This document shows, piece by piece, positions 62,207 through 64,000 of a stretch of DNA of 64,000 nt. Origin of the DNA: Novosphingobium sp. ZN18A2 (lineage in GTDB: Bacteria; Pseudomonadota; Alphaproteobacteria; Sphingomonadales; Sphingomonadaceae). The position numbers and the translations under genes were made by a program. The notes below the pieces were generated by a model. The model had not been told where the DNA came from. It saw only the letters and a program-made list of their open reading frames with translations, and did no database searches. Positions within the stretch are counted from its first letter, which is position 1. Every line of letters begins with the position of its first letter. The stretch lies in assembly GCF_036784765.1 (NCBI RefSeq), contig NZ_CP136651.1, positions 124,001 to 188,000 on the forward strand, in the 5' to 3' direction.

Positions 62207-63471
62207 CCGAATATCCTCCTCGTGCGATCGATGCCTCGGATGAGAGCCTCGATGTCGCTTTCGTCCGAATAGATGCCGAAACTGGCGCGCGCGGTGGCCG
62301 GGACGCCAAGGTGGTCCATCAGCGGCTGCGCGCAGTGGTGCCCCGCGCGGATCGCCACGCCTTCCTCGTCCAGGATCGTGCCAAGGTCGTGCGGATGCAC
62401 GCTGTCCAGCGCAAAGCTGACGATGCCCGCGGCCTCGTCCGGCCCGAACAGCGTAACCGCGTTGGTCGCGCGCAGCGCATCGCGCGCTTTAGCCACCAAC
62501 GCGCGTTCGTGCGCGTCGATGGCTTCCAGCCCGATGTCCGACACGAAATCCACCGCCGCGCCAAAGGCGATCGCCTCCACAATGGCGGGCGTGCCCGCCT
62601 CGAAACGCTGCGGGGGCGGCGCATATGTGGTCTTTTCGAAGGTCACGCGGTCGATCATCGCGCCGCCGCCCTGCCACGGCGGCATGGCGGCGAGGATCTC
62701 CTCTTTCGCCCAAAGCGCGCCGATGCCGGTCGGCCCGTAAAGCTTGTGCGCCGAAAAGGCATAGAAATCGCAGCCCAACGCCGCCACGTTCACCGGCAGG
62801 CGCGGAACGGCCTGGCAGCCGTCGATCAGGATCTTCGCGCCCACGCCGTGCGCAAGGCGCACCGCGCGCTCCACGTCGAGCACAGAGCCGAGCACGTTGG
62901 AAACGTGCGCCAGCGCAACCAGCTTGTGCGCCGGGGTAAGCATCGCTTCCGCCGCGTCGAGATCGATCCGCCCGTCCGCCGTCAGCGGGCAGACGTCGAT
63001 TTCTATGCCGGTGCGATCGCGCAGCATCTGCCACGGAACGATGTTGGCGTGATGTTCAAGCGTTGAAAGCAGCACGCGGTCGCCCGCCTTCAGGTTCGCC
63101 GTGCCCCACGTGTTGGCGACAAGGTTGATCGCCTCGGTCGCGCCGCGCGTGAACACCACTTCGCTTTCCGCGCCGCCGATGAAGGCCGCAACCTTCCTGC
63201 GCGCCGCCTCGTAAGCCAGCGTCATTTCGGCCGAGCGGGCATAGACCCCGCGATGCACGGTCGCATAGTCGCGCCCCATCGCGGCCGCCGCCGCGTCGAT
63301 CACCGCTTGTGGCTTCTGGGCGGTGGCGGCGGTGTCTAGGTAGTGCCAGCGGTTGCCATCCGGGGTCAGCAGGCCGGGCCATGTCATGCTGTTTCCGCTC
63401 GTGTCGAGCGCAGTCGGGACGCGCTTCTCGACTGCGCTTGACGCGAACCGAGGGGTGGAGGCTTCCGTCAT
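62203..63471 (-). CDS. sufS: Cysteine desulfurase SufS
   Basis: PLP enzyme that takes sulfur from cysteine for Fe-S clusters. It has LDTAATAQKPQAVID near the N-terminus, the Schiff-base Lys in YAFSAHKLYGPTGIG and the catalytic Cys in RAGHHCAQPLMDHLG. From ATG 63471 (overlapping the sufD stop) the protein has 422 residues. The first 28 are encoded by a palindromic repeat. An ATG at 63387 (MTWPGLLTPDG) would give a standard-length SufS of 394 residues and may be the original start. Confidence 0.95.
   Translation of the reverse strand: MTEASTPRFASSAVEKRVPTALDTSGNSMTWPGLLTPDGNRWHYLDTAATAQKPQAVIDAAAAAMGRDYATVHRGVYARSAEMTLAYEAARRKVAAFIGGAESEVVFTRGATEAINLVANTWGTANLKAGDRVLLSTLEHHANIVPWQMLRDRTGIEIDVCPLTADGRIDLDAAEAMLTPAHKLVALAHVSNVLGSVLDVERAVRLAHGVGAKILIDGCQAVPRLPVNVAALGCDFYAFSAHKLYGPTGIGALWAKEEILAAMPPWQGGGAMIDRVTFEKTTYAPPPQRFEAGTPAIVEAIAFGAAVDFVSDIGLEAIDAHERALVAKARDALRATNAVTLFGPDEAAGIVSFALDSVHPHDLGTILDEEGVAIRAGHHCAQPLMDHLGVPATARASFGIYSDESDIEALIRGIDRTRRIFG
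63404..63441. repeat. Palindromic repeat inside the sufS 5' end
   Basis: Arms TCGAGCGCAGTCG and CGACTGCGCTTGA (12 of 13 complementary, 12-bp spacer). This resembles the dispersed TCGACTGCGCTCGA-type repeats known from sphingomonad intergenic regions. It lies between the ATG at 63471 and the conserved SufS start. Confidence 0.75.
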
Positions 63472-64000
63472 CCCGCATCCCCCAGAGCTTCCAGCGCCTT
63501 GTCGAGCAACGCGGCGGCTTCGCCCTCGTCGCTCATCGCCTCGAATGCGTCGGCCACGAAAGCGCGGATCAGCAGCTTGCGCGCCGCTTCGGGCGGAAGC
63601 CCGCGCGCCGCCATGTAGAACGCGGCCGCATCGTCCAGCGCGCCGATCGCGGCGCCGTGCGCGCACTTCACGTCGTCGGCGAAGATTTCCAGTTCCGGCT
63701 TGGCGTTGGCGGTGGCGCCCGCTTCCAGCAGCATCGCCTTGAAATTCTGCGCCGCGTCGGTTTTCTGCGCATCGGGCGAAACCTCGATGCGGCCGAGGAA
63801 GTTGCCGGTGGAGCGCCCCCACTGGACCGAGCGCACGACCTGGTTCGATGTCGCGTCCGGCTCCGCATGGAGCACGCGCGTCACGAATTCCTGCGTTCCG
63901 GTGCCGCCCAGCGTCACCCCGCCGAATTCGAAATGCGCACCTTTGGCAAGCCGCACCTCCACTTCCAGCCGCAGGTAATCGGTGCCGGTGTTGATCGCGA
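63468..64000 (-). CDS. sufD: Fe-S assembly protein SufD, C-terminal part (cut by window edge)
   Basis: About 176 C-terminal residues of a SufB/SufD-family scaffold partner. The right-handed helix core continues past base 64000 (AINTGTDYLRLEVEVRLAKG at the edge). FADDVKCAHGAAIGALDDAAAFYMAARGL and EAARKLLIRAFVADAFE are typical of SufD. It forms SufBC2D with SufB and SufC, which are expected beyond the window. It overlaps sufS by 4 bp. Confidence 0.92.
   Translation of the reverse strand, partial: AINTGTDYLRLEVEVRLAKGAHFEFGGVTLGGTGTQEFVTRVLHAEPDATSNQVVRSVQWGRSTGNFLGRIEVSPDAQKTDAAQNFKAMLLEAGATANAKPELEIFADDVKCAHGAAIGALDDAAAFYMAARGLPPEAARKLLIRAFVADAFEAMSDEGEAAALLDKALEALGDAG

Overview
The window is GC-rich DNA of an alphaproteobacterium, most likely a sphingomonad (Sphingomonadaceae or Erythrobacteraceae). 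The signs are a MipZ-type division ATPase, a very large NAD-dependent glutamate dehydrogenase of about 1570 residues, a CYP153-like P450, a SUF cluster with SufT, and several families of short palindromic intergenic repeats. It reads as ordinary chromosomal backbone: single-copy housekeeping genes are packed tightly on both strands, and no prophage, insertion sequence, CRISPR array or conjugation gene was seen. The genus cannot be fixed from this sequence alone.

Layout. 1-4.6 kb (minus): ileS (cut by the window edge), ribF, folA, purK, purE, gpmA and a small basic protein. A tRNA-Thr(GGT) follows at 4680. 4.8-12.7 kb: GNAT protein, threonine-aldolase-like enzyme, EamA transporter, SDR epimerase, M48 protease, pepN, pgeF. 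12.7-13.7 kb is the least ordinary stretch: a palindromic repeat, a GIY-YIG nuclease gene framed by 30-bp inverted repeats, and a small zinc-ribbon membrane protein. 13.7-22 kb: HAD hydrolase, rpmJ, galE, DUF4136 protein, M14 peptidase, ArsC-like protein, orphan 2Fe-2S subunit, class II aldolase, SRAP protein, TauE/DsbD-like membrane protein, panC. 22-28 kb: mipZ, a J-domain protein, phosphohexomutase, DUF2059 protein, Lhr-type helicase.

28-36 kb: a tonB-exbB-exbD-exbD operon with a strong terminator, an exported protein, a thioesterase, hom, and a LytS/LytTR-type two-component pair. 36-46 kb: methyltransferase, nadC coupled to a secreted RNase T2, rpmB, tadA, msrB, CYP153-like P450, ABC exporter pair, queG, ferredoxin-type reductase. 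46-56 kb: NAD-GDH, a coupled LLM oxidoreductase/TPR/hydrolase group, an M20 peptidase, and a three-gene operon of two membrane proteins and an XRE regulator behind a 49-bp palindrome. 56-64 kb: thrS with an apparent threonine attenuator, two membrane proteins, an MpaB-type oxygenase, and sufA, sufT, sufS and sufD (sufD cut by the window edge).

The two most interesting observations are the thrS leader, a short ORF with four consecutive Thr codons and mutually exclusive hairpins, and the GIY-YIG gene that sits exactly between two nearly identical palindromic repeats. Short palindromic repeats also appear to have entered coding sequence at the folA 3' end and the sufS 5' end.
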